Made by a program: the position numbers and the translations under genes | Source of the DNA: Lactobacillus huangpiensis | GTDB lineage: Bacteria > Bacillota > Bacilli > Lactobacillales > Lactobacillaceae | Direction of reading: 5' to 3' | Length of the DNA stretch: 60,898 bases | Assembly (NCBI RefSeq): GCF_019972815.1 | Contig: NZ_BPPA01000004.1 | Location: 1 to 60,898, forward strand | The notes under the pieces: model-generated | What the model saw: the letters and a program-made list of their open reading frames with translations, nothing else | What the model was told of the DNA's origin: nothing | The model's database searches: none | Shown: one piece after another, positions 47,436 to 56,682 of the stretch | How positions within the stretch are numbered: position 1 is the first letter of the stretch | Layout of the letters: each line of letters opens with the position of its first letter

Positions 47436-47918
47436 TTATTTTCTTGTAATCTTATACCTGCTAGATCTATCATCATTAGGATGTTCTGCAGCATGTCCAC
47501 AGGCAACAATGACACAGGTTTCAAAATTCTCCGGAACACCTAGCTCTTCTTCCAAATTTTTGGCAGAATTTAGTACACTAGCCGCATTCATTAGATAAAC
47601 CGAACCCAGGTTGAGTTCTGCCGCCTCTACCATTATGTTTTCTGCAGCAACAGAAGCGTCTCTTTCACCAAAATCATTATTCTTTTTGACATTGATGACA
47701 AATAATAAAGGAGCATTATAGCAAGCGTTACTTGTAACTTGTTCTATTTTTGCTAATAATTCTTCACTCTCAACCACGGTCATCTGCATCACGTCAGTTT
47801 GGTGCATGCCACAAGGAGATGCTTGAAAAGCGTTGATCAACTTAGCAATATCATCTTGAGCAACTTTTTCAGTCGTATATTTTCTGACAGCTACTCTTTT
47901 TAAAACAGGATCAGTCAT
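47436..47918 (-). CDS. Nitroreductase family protein
   Basis: The 160-aa protein is a short FMN-dependent nitroreductase-fold enzyme: VRKYTTEKVAQDDI at the N-terminus (phosphate contacts), DASVAAENIMVEAAELNLGS in the middle and VIVACGHA near the end. The substrate is not evident. It is monocistronic between the dha operon and a SLAP-type protein gene. Confidence 0.87.
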   Translation of the reverse strand: MTDPVLKRVAVRKYTTEKVAQDDIAKLINAFQASPCGMHQTDVMQMTVVESEELLAKIEQVTSNACYNAPLLFVINVKKNNDFGERDASVAAENIMVEAAELNLGSVYLMNAASVLNSAKNLEEELGVPENFETCVIVACGHAAEHPNDDRSSRYKITRK

Positions 47919-47950
47919 TTATGTGTCCTCTATGAAAAACAAAACCTAAA

Positions 47951-48676
47951 TTATTTAATGACAGCTTTACCAGTCTTATGAACTAAATCAGACCATTTTA
48001 AAAACTGTGTTTCAGATATTCCTACTAACTTTTTACCTTTAATCTTCTTAGTACTATATACAAAAACTGTTGCACCTTTTTTAACGTATGAATATTTATT
48101 TCCTTTTACCAGAAGCTTGCCTTTGCTATCGTAAACTTTAGCATTGCGTTTTACTTTATAGCTGGCAACTTTAAAAAGCTTTACATTACCTGGCTTTACG
48201 TATTCTTTCTTCTTAGTTTTCTTGCCATTTAATGATATTTGCAGATAACTCTTATTTTTAACTGTAGTAAAACCGATAACCGAAAGAATTGTTCCTTTTT
48301 TCAGTTTTTTGTTTTTAATTCTTTTACCCTTACTGTCATATATATAGGCATTTCTCTTTAATTTGACAGTTTTTTGTAAATACTTTATCGCACTAATTGA
48401 ATTAGTTTTATTTTTCTTGGGCTTCTTTGTCGTATCTGTTGTAGAAGGCTTATTTGTACTGTTAGTTGTATTGGATTGTCCATTATTGGTTTTACTTTGA
48501 TCTGTAGTATTTGACGTATTCGAATCTCCCTTTGTAGTATTAGAAGTTGTATTATTAGTCTGACTTTGATTAGTTGAATTTGCATCAGTTTCTGCAGCCA
48601 AAACTGGTTTAGTGGTACTTAATCCCAAAGTCAAAGATGCAATTCCAGCTAGACTTAACAAAAGTTTTTTCTTCAT
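47951..48676 (-). CDS. Secreted protein with two SLAP-like (S-layer) repeats
   Basis: The 241-aa protein has a signal peptide (MKKKLLLSLAGIASLTLGLS, cut near VLAAE), a low-complexity Thr/Asn/Ser/Gln linker (about residues 28-92), and two lysine-rich repeats (about 100-165 and 168-235) each with a YDSKGK core, like the C-terminal S-layer domain that binds cell-wall polymers in Lactobacillus. No catalytic domain is present. It is probably a wall-bound surface protein. Confidence 0.85.
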   Translation of the reverse strand: MKKKLLLSLAGIASLTLGLSTTKPVLAAETDANSTNQSQTNNTTSNTTKGDSNTSNTTDQSKTNNGQSNTTNSTNKPSTTDTTKKPKKNKTNSISAIKYLQKTVKLKRNAYIYDSKGKRIKNKKLKKGTILSVIGFTTVKNKSYLQISLNGKKTKKKEYVKPGNVKLFKVASYKVKRNAKVYDSKGKLLVKGNKYSYVKKGATVFVYSTKKIKGKKLVGISETQFLKWSDLVHKTGKAVIK

Positions 48677-48882
48677 TTTGACACCTCATTATTGAAAAAC
48701 TTATTTATATACATTCTACTACTTTGAATAAATAATTTCTTTTACAAAATCGAAACAATTAATTTACGTCTTTGATTTGTGATATATCATTTTCATAGCT
48801 TATATTATGAGGTACGTTACATACTTTTGCTTTATACTAAGAAATAGTGAAAACATAATAATGTTATTAAAGGAAGAAATTC

Positions 48883-49743
48883 ATGAAAAAGTCGCAAAAA
48901 GAACCAATTGAAATATTAGTCACTATTGACCAAAACTATATCAAACCACTCGAAGTTATGATGTATTCCCTTAGGCTTAACAATATAACTGAAGAGTTTC
49001 ATGTCTGGCTAATTTACGATAACATCAACCTGCACGCTCTGAATAAATTAAAAAAATTTGGGCTAAAAATAGGAATTAAAGTATCCACCTTAACTATGAA
49101 TAAGAATATTAAATTTCCTGATTCATTACTCAACTTGCATGATTATCCGAAAGAAATGTATTTCAGATTACTTTCAAGTAAAATTTTGCCACCTGATTTA
49201 CATCGTATTATTTATCTTGATCCTGACATATTAGTTATTAATTCAATAGTTCCTTTATGGGAGTTAGACCTTAAAGGAAAAATGTTTGCAGCTTCAGTTC
49301 ATGAAGGGTTAACAGATATTATGAGTTCAATTAATAATATCAGGCTGGGCACATCAACCGGCTACTTTAACTCTGGAATAATGTTAATGGATTTAGATCA
49401 AATGCGTACAAAAATTAAAATCGAAGAAATTACTCAGGCAATTGAAGAGCATCATGATACTTTAATTTTGCCAGATCAAGATATTCTCAATTACTTATAT
49501 GGCGAAAATATTTTAAAAATTCCAGAAACCCGCTGGAATTACGATGCCAGAGCTTTCTCAGTTTACTTAACAAGGAGCACAGGCGAAATCAATACCGAGT
49601 GGGTCATGAAAAACACCTCAATTTTACACTTTTGCGGTAAACCAAAGCCTTGGCAAAAGGAGAAACATTCTCGGTTTAAGCCACTCTATCTTAATTATTT
49701 GCAAATGGTCAACCGCTTGTTAAAACAGCAAAAATTAACGTAA
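48883..49743 (+). CDS. Glycosyltransferase family 8
   Basis: The 286-aa protein shows GT8 signatures: a DxD metal-binding site in YLDPDILVIN (about residues 109-118), FNSGIMLMDLDQMR, PDQDILNYLYG and a C-terminal HFCGKPKPW. Such enzymes transfer glucose or galactose, often to cell-wall or lipopolysaccharide-type acceptors. There is no membrane segment. It is monocistronic with an AAAGGAAG site. Specificity cannot be read. Confidence 0.92.
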   Translation: MKKSQKEPIEILVTIDQNYIKPLEVMMYSLRLNNITEEFHVWLIYDNINLHALNKLKKFGLKIGIKVSTLTMNKNIKFPDSLLNLHDYPKEMYFRLLSSKILPPDLHRIIYLDPDILVINSIVPLWELDLKGKMFAASVHEGLTDIMSSINNIRLGTSTGYFNSGIMLMDLDQMRTKIKIEEITQAIEEHHDTLILPDQDILNYLYGENILKIPETRWNYDARAFSVYLTRSTGEINTEWVMKNTSILHFCGKPKPWQKEKHSRFKPLYLNYLQMVNRLLKQQKLT

Positions 49744-49760
49744 CATTTAGCTTTTTACTG

Positions 49761-49788
49761 TTGAAGCTTGCTATATATGTGCTAAAAT
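49761..49788 (+). promoter_or_regulatory. Probable promoter of the HU gene
   Basis: TTGAAG (49761-49766) and TAAAAT (49783-49788) are spaced by 16 bases, leaving a leader of about 110 bases before the HU start. Confidence 0.45.
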
Positions 49789-49904
49789 AATAAAAGTTGC
49801 CGAATATCAAGCGACACAATGCTTTAGGTGGATTAGTATAGAAAAAATGCAAACTATTTAATAGCATTGAATGTGTAATATTTTTTATAGAAAAGAGAAG
49901 AATT

Positions 49905-50186
49905 ATGGCTTCAATTAACAAGTCTGAACTTACTAAAGAAGTTTCAGCAAAGACAGATCTTAAACAAAAGGATGCAGAAAAAGTTATCGATGCTTTAATC
50001 GAATCAATTAAGGATAACTTGGCTAAAGGCGAAAAAGTTCAAATCATAGGTTTTGGTTCTTTTGAAGTACGTAATCGTGCAGCTAGAAAAGGCAGAAACC
50101 CACAAACTGGTAAAACTTTAACCATTCCTGCAACAAAAGTACCTGCATTCAAGCCTGGTAAAGCATTGAAGGATGCAGTTAAGTAA
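49905..50186 (+). CDS. hup: DNA-binding protein HU
   Basis: HU is the abundant nucleoid protein that bends DNA. The 93-aa product begins [20 protein letters not shown] and keeps the [20 protein letters not shown] arm with the DNA-intercalating proline region, and ends [19 protein letters not shown]-like site precedes the ATG, and a strong terminator follows. Confidence 0.98.
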   Translation: MASINKSELTKEVSAKTDLKQKDAEKVIDALIESIKDNLAKGEKVQIIGFGSFEVRNRAARKGRNPQTGKTLTIPATKVPAFKPGKALKDAVK

Positions 50187-50202
50187 TTCTACAATTAAAT
50201 AC

Positions 50203-50240
50203 GAAAAAAACAACGAGTTTTAACTCGTTGTTTTTATTTT
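50203..50240. terminator. Bidirectional terminator between HU gene and metI
   Basis: AAAAACAACGAGTT (50206-50219) pairs with AACTCGTTGTTTTT (50222-50235) and carries runs on both sides, so it serves both converging genes. Confidence 0.9.
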
Positions 50241-50252
50241 GTTTTAAAATTT

Positions 50253-50954
50253 TTAGCGATTTTGATGATTCAATCTGTTGGCAAAAAAATCACCAATAAC
50301 TTGAACAATAAATATTAAAATAATAACTAAAACTGTCGCAATAAGAGTAACGTCATTGTCGGACCGATTATAGCCATAAGAAATCGCCGTATTTCCTAGA
50401 CCACCAGCACCAATCGCTCCTGCCATTGCAGTTAATCCAATTAAACTAATAACTGTTACTGTAGTAACACGAGCAAGTTCAGATCTAGCTTCATTTAAAT
50501 AAACGTTAAATACGATATCCCAGATTGTAGCACCTAAACTTTGTGCAGCTTCTATTTTACCGTAATCTACACTTTCTAAAGCTACTTGAACTTGGCGAGC
50601 ATAAAAGGGTAGTACGCCCAGAGTTAAAGGTACTAGCATTGCCTTAATACCAATCTGCGTATGAACAATTAATTGAGTAAGAGGTGAAATAAAAGCTAAT
50701 AAAATAACAAATGGAATAGCACGAAAAATTGAAACAATTTTATCACAAAGGTTAAACCAAAATTTATTAGGCCTGATGCCGTCACTCTTTGTTAGGACTA
50801 AAACGATACCAAAAACCATTCCCAAAATGCCGCCAAAAATTCCGGCCCAAAAAGTCATATACAGAGTTTGAATAATGCTGGTACCCCAGCCAGTGTCTCC
50901 TAGCCAGCCTAATTGCACAACATTGGGAAAAGCTTTGCTAAACCAACTACTCAT
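50253..50954 (-). CDS. metI: Methionine ABC transporter permease
   Basis: The 233-aa permease has five or six membrane segments and the EAA loop YGKIEAAQSLGATIWDIVFNVYL that contacts the ATPase. Its location after metQ-metN and behind a Met-type T-box supports methionine uptake. Its start overlaps the metN stop by 8 bases. Confidence 0.93.
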   Translation of the reverse strand: MSSWFSKAFPNVVQLGWLGDTGWGTSIIQTLYMTFWAGIFGGILGMVFGIVLVLTKSDGIRPNKFWFNLCDKIVSIFRAIPFVILLAFISPLTQLIVHTQIGIKAMLVPLTLGVLPFYARQVQVALESVDYGKIEAAQSLGATIWDIVFNVYLNEARSELARVTTVTVISLIGLTAMAGAIGAGGLGNTAISYGYNRSDNDVTLIATVLVIILIFIVQVIGDFFANRLNHQNR

Positions 50955-52011
50955 ATAGATCCCCCTTTTCGTTTAAACGAGTGACAGCAACTTTTTCTTT
51001 TCTTAAATAAGCAACTGTCTCCTGCTGTTTTGTCTTATCTCCTTTGACTTGAACAAGTAAAGTACCAATTGGCTCATCATCAAGCAATTCAACATTGCCA
51101 TATAACATGCTGGCTTCAACTCCTACTTCACGGTATAAATCAACAACAATTGTTTTGGTGACATTAGCCATGCTATATACAAGTTGATAAATGGCCTCAT
51201 TATCGTTGTCAAGCTTATCAATATTAAGAGATTTCAAAGTGCTGATTACTTCCAAAGAGCCACCCACGAAACTCTTGGTCAAATCATTTTTAGGATGTAG
51301 CACAACATCCCTTAAACTTCCTTTTTCAACAATTTGTCCAGACTGCATTAAGGCAACTTTATTACAAACTTTCTTAATAGCCGCCATTTCATGGGTTATC
51401 AAGACAATAGTTAAGTTAAGATCTTTTTGGAGCTTTTTGAGCAATGTCAGAATTTGAAGAGTATTTTGGGGATCAAGTGCACTAGTAGCCTCATCTGAAA
51501 TCAAAATATCTGGTTCATTCGCTAAAGCTCTGGCAATAGCAACTCTTTGTTGCTGACCTCCGGAAAGCTGCACTGGATAAAAGTTTGCTTTATCTCTTAA
51601 ATCCACTAAATCTAATAATTTTAATGATTTTTTCTTAATTTCTTTTTCTTTTAATCCAGAATGTTTCAGGGCAAAGGACACGTTGTCAACCACGCTTATT
51701 TCATTTAATAAATTAAAATTTTGAAAAATCATGCCAATTTTTCTGCGAGCTAGTTGTAAATCTTTGTTAGCTATTACCTGTTTGCCATCTTTGACAAAAT
51801 CGGTTCCGTTAACTTTAATATTACCAGCTGTTGGTTTTTGTAAAAGGTTGACTGTTCTGACCAAGGTAGACTTACCTGCTCCGGAAAAGCCTACAACTCC
51901 GAAAATATCACCTTTTTCTACAGTTAGACTAACATCATGAACTGCTTGCACAATTTTGCCTTTTTTATCAGGAAAATCTACACTAACGTGTTCAAAATCA
52001 ATAATACCCAT
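50947..52011 (-). CDS. metN: Methionine ABC transporter ATP-binding protein
   Basis: The 354-aa protein has Walker A GFSGAGKST, signature LSGGQQQRVAIARAL, Walker B ILISDEATSALDP and a C-terminal NIL domain (about residues 265-350) that senses methionine and down-regulates transport in MetNI systems. It is the second gene of metQ-metN-metI. Confidence 0.95.
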   Translation of the reverse strand: MGIIDFEHVSVDFPDKKGKIVQAVHDVSLTVEKGDIFGVVGFSGAGKSTLVRTVNLLQKPTAGNIKVNGTDFVKDGKQVIANKDLQLARRKIGMIFQNFNLLNEISVVDNVSFALKHSGLKEKEIKKKSLKLLDLVDLRDKANFYPVQLSGGQQQRVAIARALANEPDILISDEATSALDPQNTLQILTLLKKLQKDLNLTIVLITHEMAAIKKVCNKVALMQSGQIVEKGSLRDVVLHPKNDLTKSFVGGSLEVISTLKSLNIDKLDNDNEAIYQLVYSMANVTKTIVVDLYREVGVEASMLYGNVELLDDEPIGTLLVQVKGDKTKQQETVAYLRKEKVAVTRLNEKGDLYE

Positions 52012-52038
52012 TACAATCTTCTCCGATCATTAAAATTT

Positions 52039-52890
52039 TTACTTCAATTTAATGTCCCAAGCACTTCTAGTCATATTTCCATAATATTTCTTTTGTATCC
52101 GTTTAGTTTCAGCGGTTTGATAACATTTGACTACTGCCTGGTAGTCCTTGTTCTTTGCCTGACCTTTTTTAGCTACAATTATATTTATCCATTGATAAGA
52201 GTCCTTATTAACTGGCTCAACAAAGATTGTCTGTTTTTCGCCCAAACCAGCAGGACGAGCAAAGTCATTATTAATAACCGCTGCATCTACAGAATTGATT
52301 ATACGTCCACATTGATCTGCGCTAATTTCCTTAACTTTGATGTTTTTTGGATTCTTCACAATATCTGCAACGGTCATAAGAACTTTACCCTTGCGTAATG
52401 AAATTAAACCGGCATTTTTCAAAACGAGTAAGGAACGAGATTCATTACTTGCGTCATTTGGAACAGCAATTGTAGCACCTTTTGGCAGTTCACCTAATTT
52501 ATGATATTTCTTTGAATATAGCCTAATTGGATTTATGTCAGTTCGTCCAATAGCCACTAATCCACCATGGTTGGCTTTATTCCAAGCGTTAAGAAAGGCA
52601 TAATGTTGGAAAGCATTTAAGTCGATGTCACCACTTTTTACTGCTTTATTTGGTTGATTGTAATCAGTGAAATTCTTGATTTTAATCGTAATACCATATT
52701 TTTTCTTGGCCAAGGCCGCAGCGTGATCCCAAATAACCTCTTTTGGTTTTGACTCACTAACTATACCTACAGTAACAACATGGTTCTTTTGATTGCTATC
52801 CCCTTTTTTGCCAAAGCTAAACCAGGCAATTGCAATAATTGCAATGGCTGCAATTACTCCAATAAATATATTGCGACTTTTTTTAGTCAT
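52039..52890 (-). CDS. metQ: NlpA-family substrate-binding protein (MetQ-like), membrane-anchored without lipobox
   Basis: The binding protein has the MetQ-type segments VTVGIVSESKPKEVIWDHAA, DYNQPNKAVKSGDIDLNAFQHYAFL and AVINNDFA. The frame opens upstream to 52926 but GGGAGG lies seven bases before the ATG at 52890 (283 aa). The N-terminus is basic then hydrophobic (MTKKSRNIFIGVIAAIAIIA), but no cysteine follows, so it is likely held by an uncleaved membrane helix, not lipidated. It is first of the operon. Confidence 0.9.
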   Translation of the reverse strand: MTKKSRNIFIGVIAAIAIIAIAWFSFGKKGDSNQKNHVVTVGIVSESKPKEVIWDHAAALAKKKYGITIKIKNFTDYNQPNKAVKSGDIDLNAFQHYAFLNAWNKANHGGLVAIGRTDINPIRLYSKKYHKLGELPKGATIAVPNDASNESRSLLVLKNAGLISLRKGKVLMTVADIVKNPKNIKVKEISADQCGRIINSVDAAVINNDFARPAGLGEKQTIFVEPVNKDSYQWINIIVAKKGQAKNKDYQAVVKCYQTAETKRIQKKYYGNMTRSAWDIKLK

Positions 52891-52914
52891 TAGAAAAACC
52901 TCCCAATTTTTCAA

Positions 52915-53145
52915 TAAAAAAAGCACTCATCCTAAACTAAGGACGAGTGCTTCGCGTTACCACCTTTAATTTGCTTATTACTCACGTAATAAACCTCAAC
53001 AGCTATCTAACAATAGCTTGCAATGTTAACGGATGCAACTCCGCCACTAGCTAAATATCACTAGCAGTCATCGTTTCAAGCCCATGTTCACTACACCTTA
53101 CTAACTGACTCTCACCAAACGTCAGCTCTCTTTATTAGTAAAAAT
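52915..53145 (-). promoter_or_regulatory. Met-specific T-box riboswitch of metQNI
   Basis: The minus strand has the T-box core AAAGGTGGTAACGCG (52954-52968) followed by a terminator from AAGCACTCGTCCT and its partner (52921-52933 / 52940-52952) with T6. Stem I has AGAGAG and, on its 3' side, GTGAAC-ATG-GGC, so the specifier is ATG (53085-53083), matching a methionine importer. Uncharged tRNA-Met would allow read-through. Confidence 0.93.
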
Positions 53146-53193
53146 AATAGCTACTCTGCTTTTCAAGATGTATTAATTATTTAATTCTTTATT

Positions 53194-53222
53194 AATTTAA
53201 CATCTAAAAATTTTCCTGTCAA
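53194..53222 (-). promoter_or_regulatory. Promoter of the metQNI T-box transcript
   Basis: TTGACA (53222-53217) and TAAATT (53199-53194) on the minus strand are spaced by 17 bases, upstream of the T-box. Confidence 0.65.
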
Positions 53223-53233
53223 CCAAAAATAAA

Positions 53234-53422
53234 TTATTTTTTAGTTGCTTGATATGATTTTATTATTTTAAAAAAATATTGTCCCACATCAAAAGTTACA
53301 ATGGCCATACCAATTACCTGCCACCAATAATTATGATTTAAGTTTTCTGCAAGTAAAAAACTGCTAATCAAAGTTAATATACAAATTATCAAAACGACGG
53401 TTGAAGTAATAACTCGTTTCAT
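53234..53422 (-). CDS. Small two-helix membrane protein
   Basis: The 62-aa product MKRVITSTVVLIICILTLIS continues to a second hydrophobic stretch (about residues 33-48) and a lysine-rich end. No family is recognised. It starts one base before the end of the dihydrofolate reductase gene region and is transcribed with it. An AGGAGAAG site precedes the ATG, which supports translation. Confidence 0.65.
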   Translation of the reverse strand: MKRVITSTVVLIICILTLISSFLLAENLNHNYWWQVIGMAIVTFDVGQYFFKIIKSYQATKK

Positions 53423-53423
53423 G

Positions 53424-53933
53424 TTACTTCTCCTTTCTCATATAAGTTAAAAATTCATAGGAATACAAATTTAAATTGTCAGGCTGCTGAAATTCCCTTT
53501 TTACTAGCTTAAAATCGTTATAATTAAGTTTTGTCATTATCACATCAGCTGTAAAAGTGGCTTTTATCTCAGTTTTTTCTAAACAATCTACCTGATTTTT
53601 CAAGGCATCAAAAACCGAGTTACCACCAATAACACAAATTTCCAGATTTTTGTGTCTATCAATCCAACTTTGTAATTCACTGATCGTAGGTATTATTAAA
53701 ACTCTTTGATCAGCATGAAATTTATTTTTCAATTCCTGACTAGTTGTTAAAACAATATGCTTGCGACCAAGTAGAATATGAGGCAAGCTCATAAAAGTTC
53801 TTCGCCCCATGACAATGGGATGTCCATATGTTATTTTTTTAAAATGATGTAAGTCGGCAGGCAGTTTCCAAGGTAAATGTCCATCTATACCAATTTGGTG
53901 TTTTTCATCTTCTGCCCAAACAAAAGTAATCAT
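53424..53933 (-). CDS. folA: Dihydrofolate reductase
   Basis: DHFR reduces dihydrofolate to tetrahydrofolate with NADPH. The 169-aa protein shows the N-terminal FVWAEDEKHQIGIDGHLPWKL, the active-site Asp in LPADLHHFK, VMGRRTFMSLP and VIGGNSVFDAL. A thyA gene is not adjacent in this window. A short membrane protein gene follows by one base. Confidence 0.96.
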   Translation of the reverse strand: MITFVWAEDEKHQIGIDGHLPWKLPADLHHFKKITYGHPIVMGRRTFMSLPHILLGRKHIVLTTSQELKNKFHADQRVLIIPTISELQSWIDRHKNLEICVIGGNSVFDALKNQVDCLEKTEIKATFTADVIMTKLNYNDFKLVKREFQQPDNLNLYSYEFLTYMRKEK

Positions 53934-54111
53934 TAGTTCTCCTCTGCCTTAATTATAGCGCTTTATTTATGAGATTTCTTGTCTTTTGCCCCACTTTACC
54001 AATTGTGACTTTTTAAATTTAGCTTTTTCCCACGAAGAAATTTAGACATGATTTTTCAGGATAATATTGCTATAGTTATTTAAGTATCTTAACAAATTAC
54101 AGGAGGAAGTC

Positions 54112-54420
54112 ATGGCGGAAAAAAGTCAATTTACTGAAGCAAAATATAATAAAATGAAGCAAACTGAAGCGGATCTAGTACGAGATTTACAAGCAATTGT
54201 TAAAGATCCCTCTAAAGAAGCCGACTTGAGTGATGATGTTTTTACAAAGCATCAAAACTGGCTGCGAATTATTATGCCTAATTATTCCAGCAAAATCCAT
54301 TTAGGAATAGTCAATGCCTACGATAATGATACTCGCTATCAATCTTATTATGATGATAAGGCTGGCAAAGGTGCAACCAAGATATTAAGCAGAATTGTTA
54401 AAAAACATTTAGACAAATAA
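54112..54420 (+). CDS. Stand-alone TipAS-like ligand-binding domain protein
   Basis: The 102-aa protein resembles the C-terminal half of TipAS, the antibiotic-recognition domain of TipAL-type MerR regulators: HQNWLRIIMPNYSSKIHLGIVNAYDNDTRYQSYYD and a GATKIL element match the TipAS pattern H-x-W-L-x-n-G-x-n-Y-x-D-x-R-F/Y-x-x-Y-Y-D. No DNA-binding helix-turn-helix is attached. It could sequester a ligand or be of other use. An AGGAGG site precedes the ATG, so it is expressed. Confidence 0.75.
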   Translation: MAEKSQFTEAKYNKMKQTEADLVRDLQAIVKDPSKEADLSDDVFTKHQNWLRIIMPNYSSKIHLGIVNAYDNDTRYQSYYDDKAGKGATKILSRIVKKHLDK

Positions 54421-54452
54421 AAGAAGTCTTTTGAGAAAGACTTCTTTTTTGT
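54419..54452. terminator. Bidirectional terminator between the TipAS-like gene and pnuC
   Basis: AAAAGAAGTCTTT pairs with AAAGACTTCTTTT (54419-54448), followed by a T run on the plus strand. It serves both convergent genes. Confidence 0.87.
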
Positions 54453-55165
54453 TAGTGAAACCAGCTAAGATGCTTATCGGTAAATGCTAGTAAATCATTA
54501 GTTAAATACAAAATATATGTTAAAAATAGAGTTAGATTAGCATCCCCTTGAAACGCGGTAACACCCCATAAAATAATTGAAAGTATTCCTTGGATAGTCC
54601 AAAAATAGTATTGCTCGCGAAAATGTAATGTACACAGCAGTGAACCCGTAATCCCAATAGCACCAGCCATTGCATCGATCAAAGGTCTTGGACTAATGAA
54701 AATTTTTGTATCCATGAAATAAAGTGAAAATAGAATGATCCCAAAAAATAGCAGTGTCATAAACCATTTAGACATGCTTAAACCTTGAACATGTTTTTCA
54801 GCATTTTTAGTCCACGATGGCAACAGCAATACGGGTAAATCCAAAATAAAAATATATATGACTTGTAAAATTACATTGGCATAATTTTGGGCATAAACGG
54901 AAACAATAATGTAAATTGCAGCTGAAGTCAAACCTAAAATGCCATTTATTTGCCTGGCATTGGTGATAGCAAGAGTACAAGTGAAACCTAAAATTGCAGC
55001 AACCATTGTCATTAATGAAATTTGATCAATTGGGGACGCAACAGTTGTCCCAATGATAATACCAATCCCCAGCATTAATAAGAGATATGTTTTAAAACTC
55101 CAACCACGAATTTGATTAATGTACCAGTTTAATTTAAAAATATCAGCTTTTGGCTGAAATTTCAT
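54452..55165 (-). CDS. pnuC: PnuC-family nicotinamide riboside transporter
   Basis: The 237-aa protein has about seven membrane helices and the PnuC signature near its C-terminus, REQYYFWTIQGILSIILWG followed by LTYILYLTNDLLAF. PnuC imports nicotinamide riboside for NAD synthesis. No nadR lies beside it. The gene stands alone. Confidence 0.9.
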   Translation of the reverse strand: MKFQPKADIFKLNWYINQIRGWSFKTYLLLMLGIGIIIGTTVASPIDQISLMTMVAAILGFTCTLAITNARQINGILGLTSAAIYIIVSVYAQNYANVILQVIYIFILDLPVLLLPSWTKNAEKHVQGLSMSKWFMTLLFFGIILFSLYFMDTKIFISPRPLIDAMAGAIGITGSLLCTLHFREQYYFWTIQGILSIILWGVTAFQGDANLTLFLTYILYLTNDLLAFTDKHLSWFH

Positions 55166-55304
55166 CAGACATTCCTACCTTCTACTTGAATCTAAGTTAA
55201 AAAAACATGTTTTTAATACTAACATAACTTTTAGTTTACCTTAAGAAATTTAACTAGTAGTTCAAATCGATGAATATGTGCGATGTTAACTGTCTGTTTT
55301 TGCC

Positions 55305-56468
55305 TTATTTATCTTTATCCATTTTTATTATTGACAATTTTAGTAAAAAGGGTGAAATTACAGTTGTCATGATAATTGCTCCTATCACAATTGAATACAC
55401 TGCTGGCGCTAGCAAATGATTAGTCAAACCTATTTGTGCGACAACGAGTGCCATTTCACCACGCGAAACCATTCCGTTCCCAACTAACAAAGAACATGAA
55501 TTGCTAAAACCCGCAATTTTTGCTCCCAAAACTGTGCCAACCAATTTTGAAAAAACACCGCCAGTTACTAAAACTATAAATAAAATATAGTCGTGTAATA
55601 TTCCCTGAATGCATATATCTAAACCAATACTGACAAAAAAGACAGGAATAAAGCTGCTGTAGCCAATCACGGTAAAATTTTTCTTGAGCGTTTTCTGTGC
55701 TGAGGTACGATTCAGAGCCAAGCCGGCAAAAAAAGCACCAATCACATTACTAAGTCCCACTTTCTCAGCTCCCCAAGAAGACAGTAATACAATAATCATT
55801 GCCACCAAAGTTTCTGGAACAGGCAATGTCAGACGCTGACTTAAACCGATTAACCAAGGTATGACATAAACGCTAAGAAAAACTAATAATATAAGAAAAG
55901 CTGCCTGAATAAATAGGCTCACAATAAAGTTTTTTTCCATACTTGAGCCTTGCTCAGAAACACCTGTTAGTCCACTAACAATGCTCAAAAGTAATATTGA
56001 CAACAGGTCATCTGCTACTGCTGCTCCCAAAATTGTCATGCCCTCTTTTCCTTTTAGGCGTCCCATTTCTTGCAAAACGGCTACCGAAATTGAAACAGAA
56101 GTTGCAGAAAAAGTTAATCCTAAAAATAAACTTTCAACCTGTGAAAAATTAAAGAAAATACCTGTCGCATAGGCGGTAACGATTGGGACTATCATACCAA
56201 AGGCAGCAACTAATACACTAGGACGTAAAAGCTTTTTTAGTGTTTTAATATCACTGTCCAGACCTGCCAAAAACATCAAAAAAATCACACCGATGTCTGA
56301 GAGAACTTTGATGATTCCGCTAGGATGTACCAAATTAAAAACAGCTGGCCCTATTATTATCCCAGCTAGTAATTCACCGACAACGGCTGGTAATTTTAAC
56401 CCTGCACTGAATTGTCCGCCTATTAAGGTAGCAAACAAAATAACAACTAGCATTCCTAAAAATTTCAT
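55305..56468 (-). CDS. CPA2-type cation/proton antiporter (KefB/NapA-like)
   Basis: The 387-aa protein has about 12 membrane helices and no C-terminal TrkA domain. Landmarks are the first helix pair AGIIIGPAVF, the AAVADDLLSILLLSIVSG discontinuous helix with Asp-Asp expected at the ion site, and SRGEMALVVAQIG near the end. It exchanges Na+ or K+ for H+; selectivity is not readable. A hairpin with a T run lies just before the gene. Confidence 0.88.
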   Translation of the reverse strand: MKFLGMLVVILFATLIGGQFSAGLKLPAVVGELLAGIIIGPAVFNLVHPSGIIKVLSDIGVIFLMFLAGLDSDIKTLKKLLRPSVLVAAFGMIVPIVTAYATGIFFNFSQVESLFLGLTFSATSVSISVAVLQEMGRLKGKEGMTILGAAVADDLLSILLLSIVSGLTGVSEQGSSMEKNFIVSLFIQAAFLILLVFLSVYVIPWLIGLSQRLTLPVPETLVAMIIVLLSSWGAEKVGLSNVIGAFFAGLALNRTSAQKTLKKNFTVIGYSSFIPVFFVSIGLDICIQGILHDYILFIVLVTGGVFSKLVGTVLGAKIAGFSNSCSLLVGNGMVSRGEMALVVAQIGLTNHLLAPAVYSIVIGAIIMTTVISPFLLKLSIIKMDKDK

Positions 56469-56488
56469 TTACATTCCCGCCTTCTATA

Positions 56489-56562
56489 GCAAAAAAGACC
56501 TTCAAAATTGCTCAGGCAACCCAAACCTGAGAACAATTCTTGAAAGTCTTTCACTCCAACCA
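56489..56562 (-). terminator. Hairpin with T run in the leader of the antiporter gene
   Basis: On the minus strand AAAGACTTTCAA and AATTG-CTCAGG pair with CCTGAG-CAATT and TTGAA-GTCTTT, giving a stem of about 25 pairs with small bulges, followed by T6 at 56496-56490. It ends 20 bases before the antiporter ATG. It is either the azlCD terminator or an attenuator of the antiporter. Confidence 0.75.
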
Positions 56563-56682
56563 AAATATTTATATTATTTTTAATAACAAATTTGATTAAT
56601 AGTTATGAATTAACAACTTTTACCAGTATAACTCACAATTCTCTTAAGATAAACTTTTAGAAACGTAAATCAACTAGCAGCT

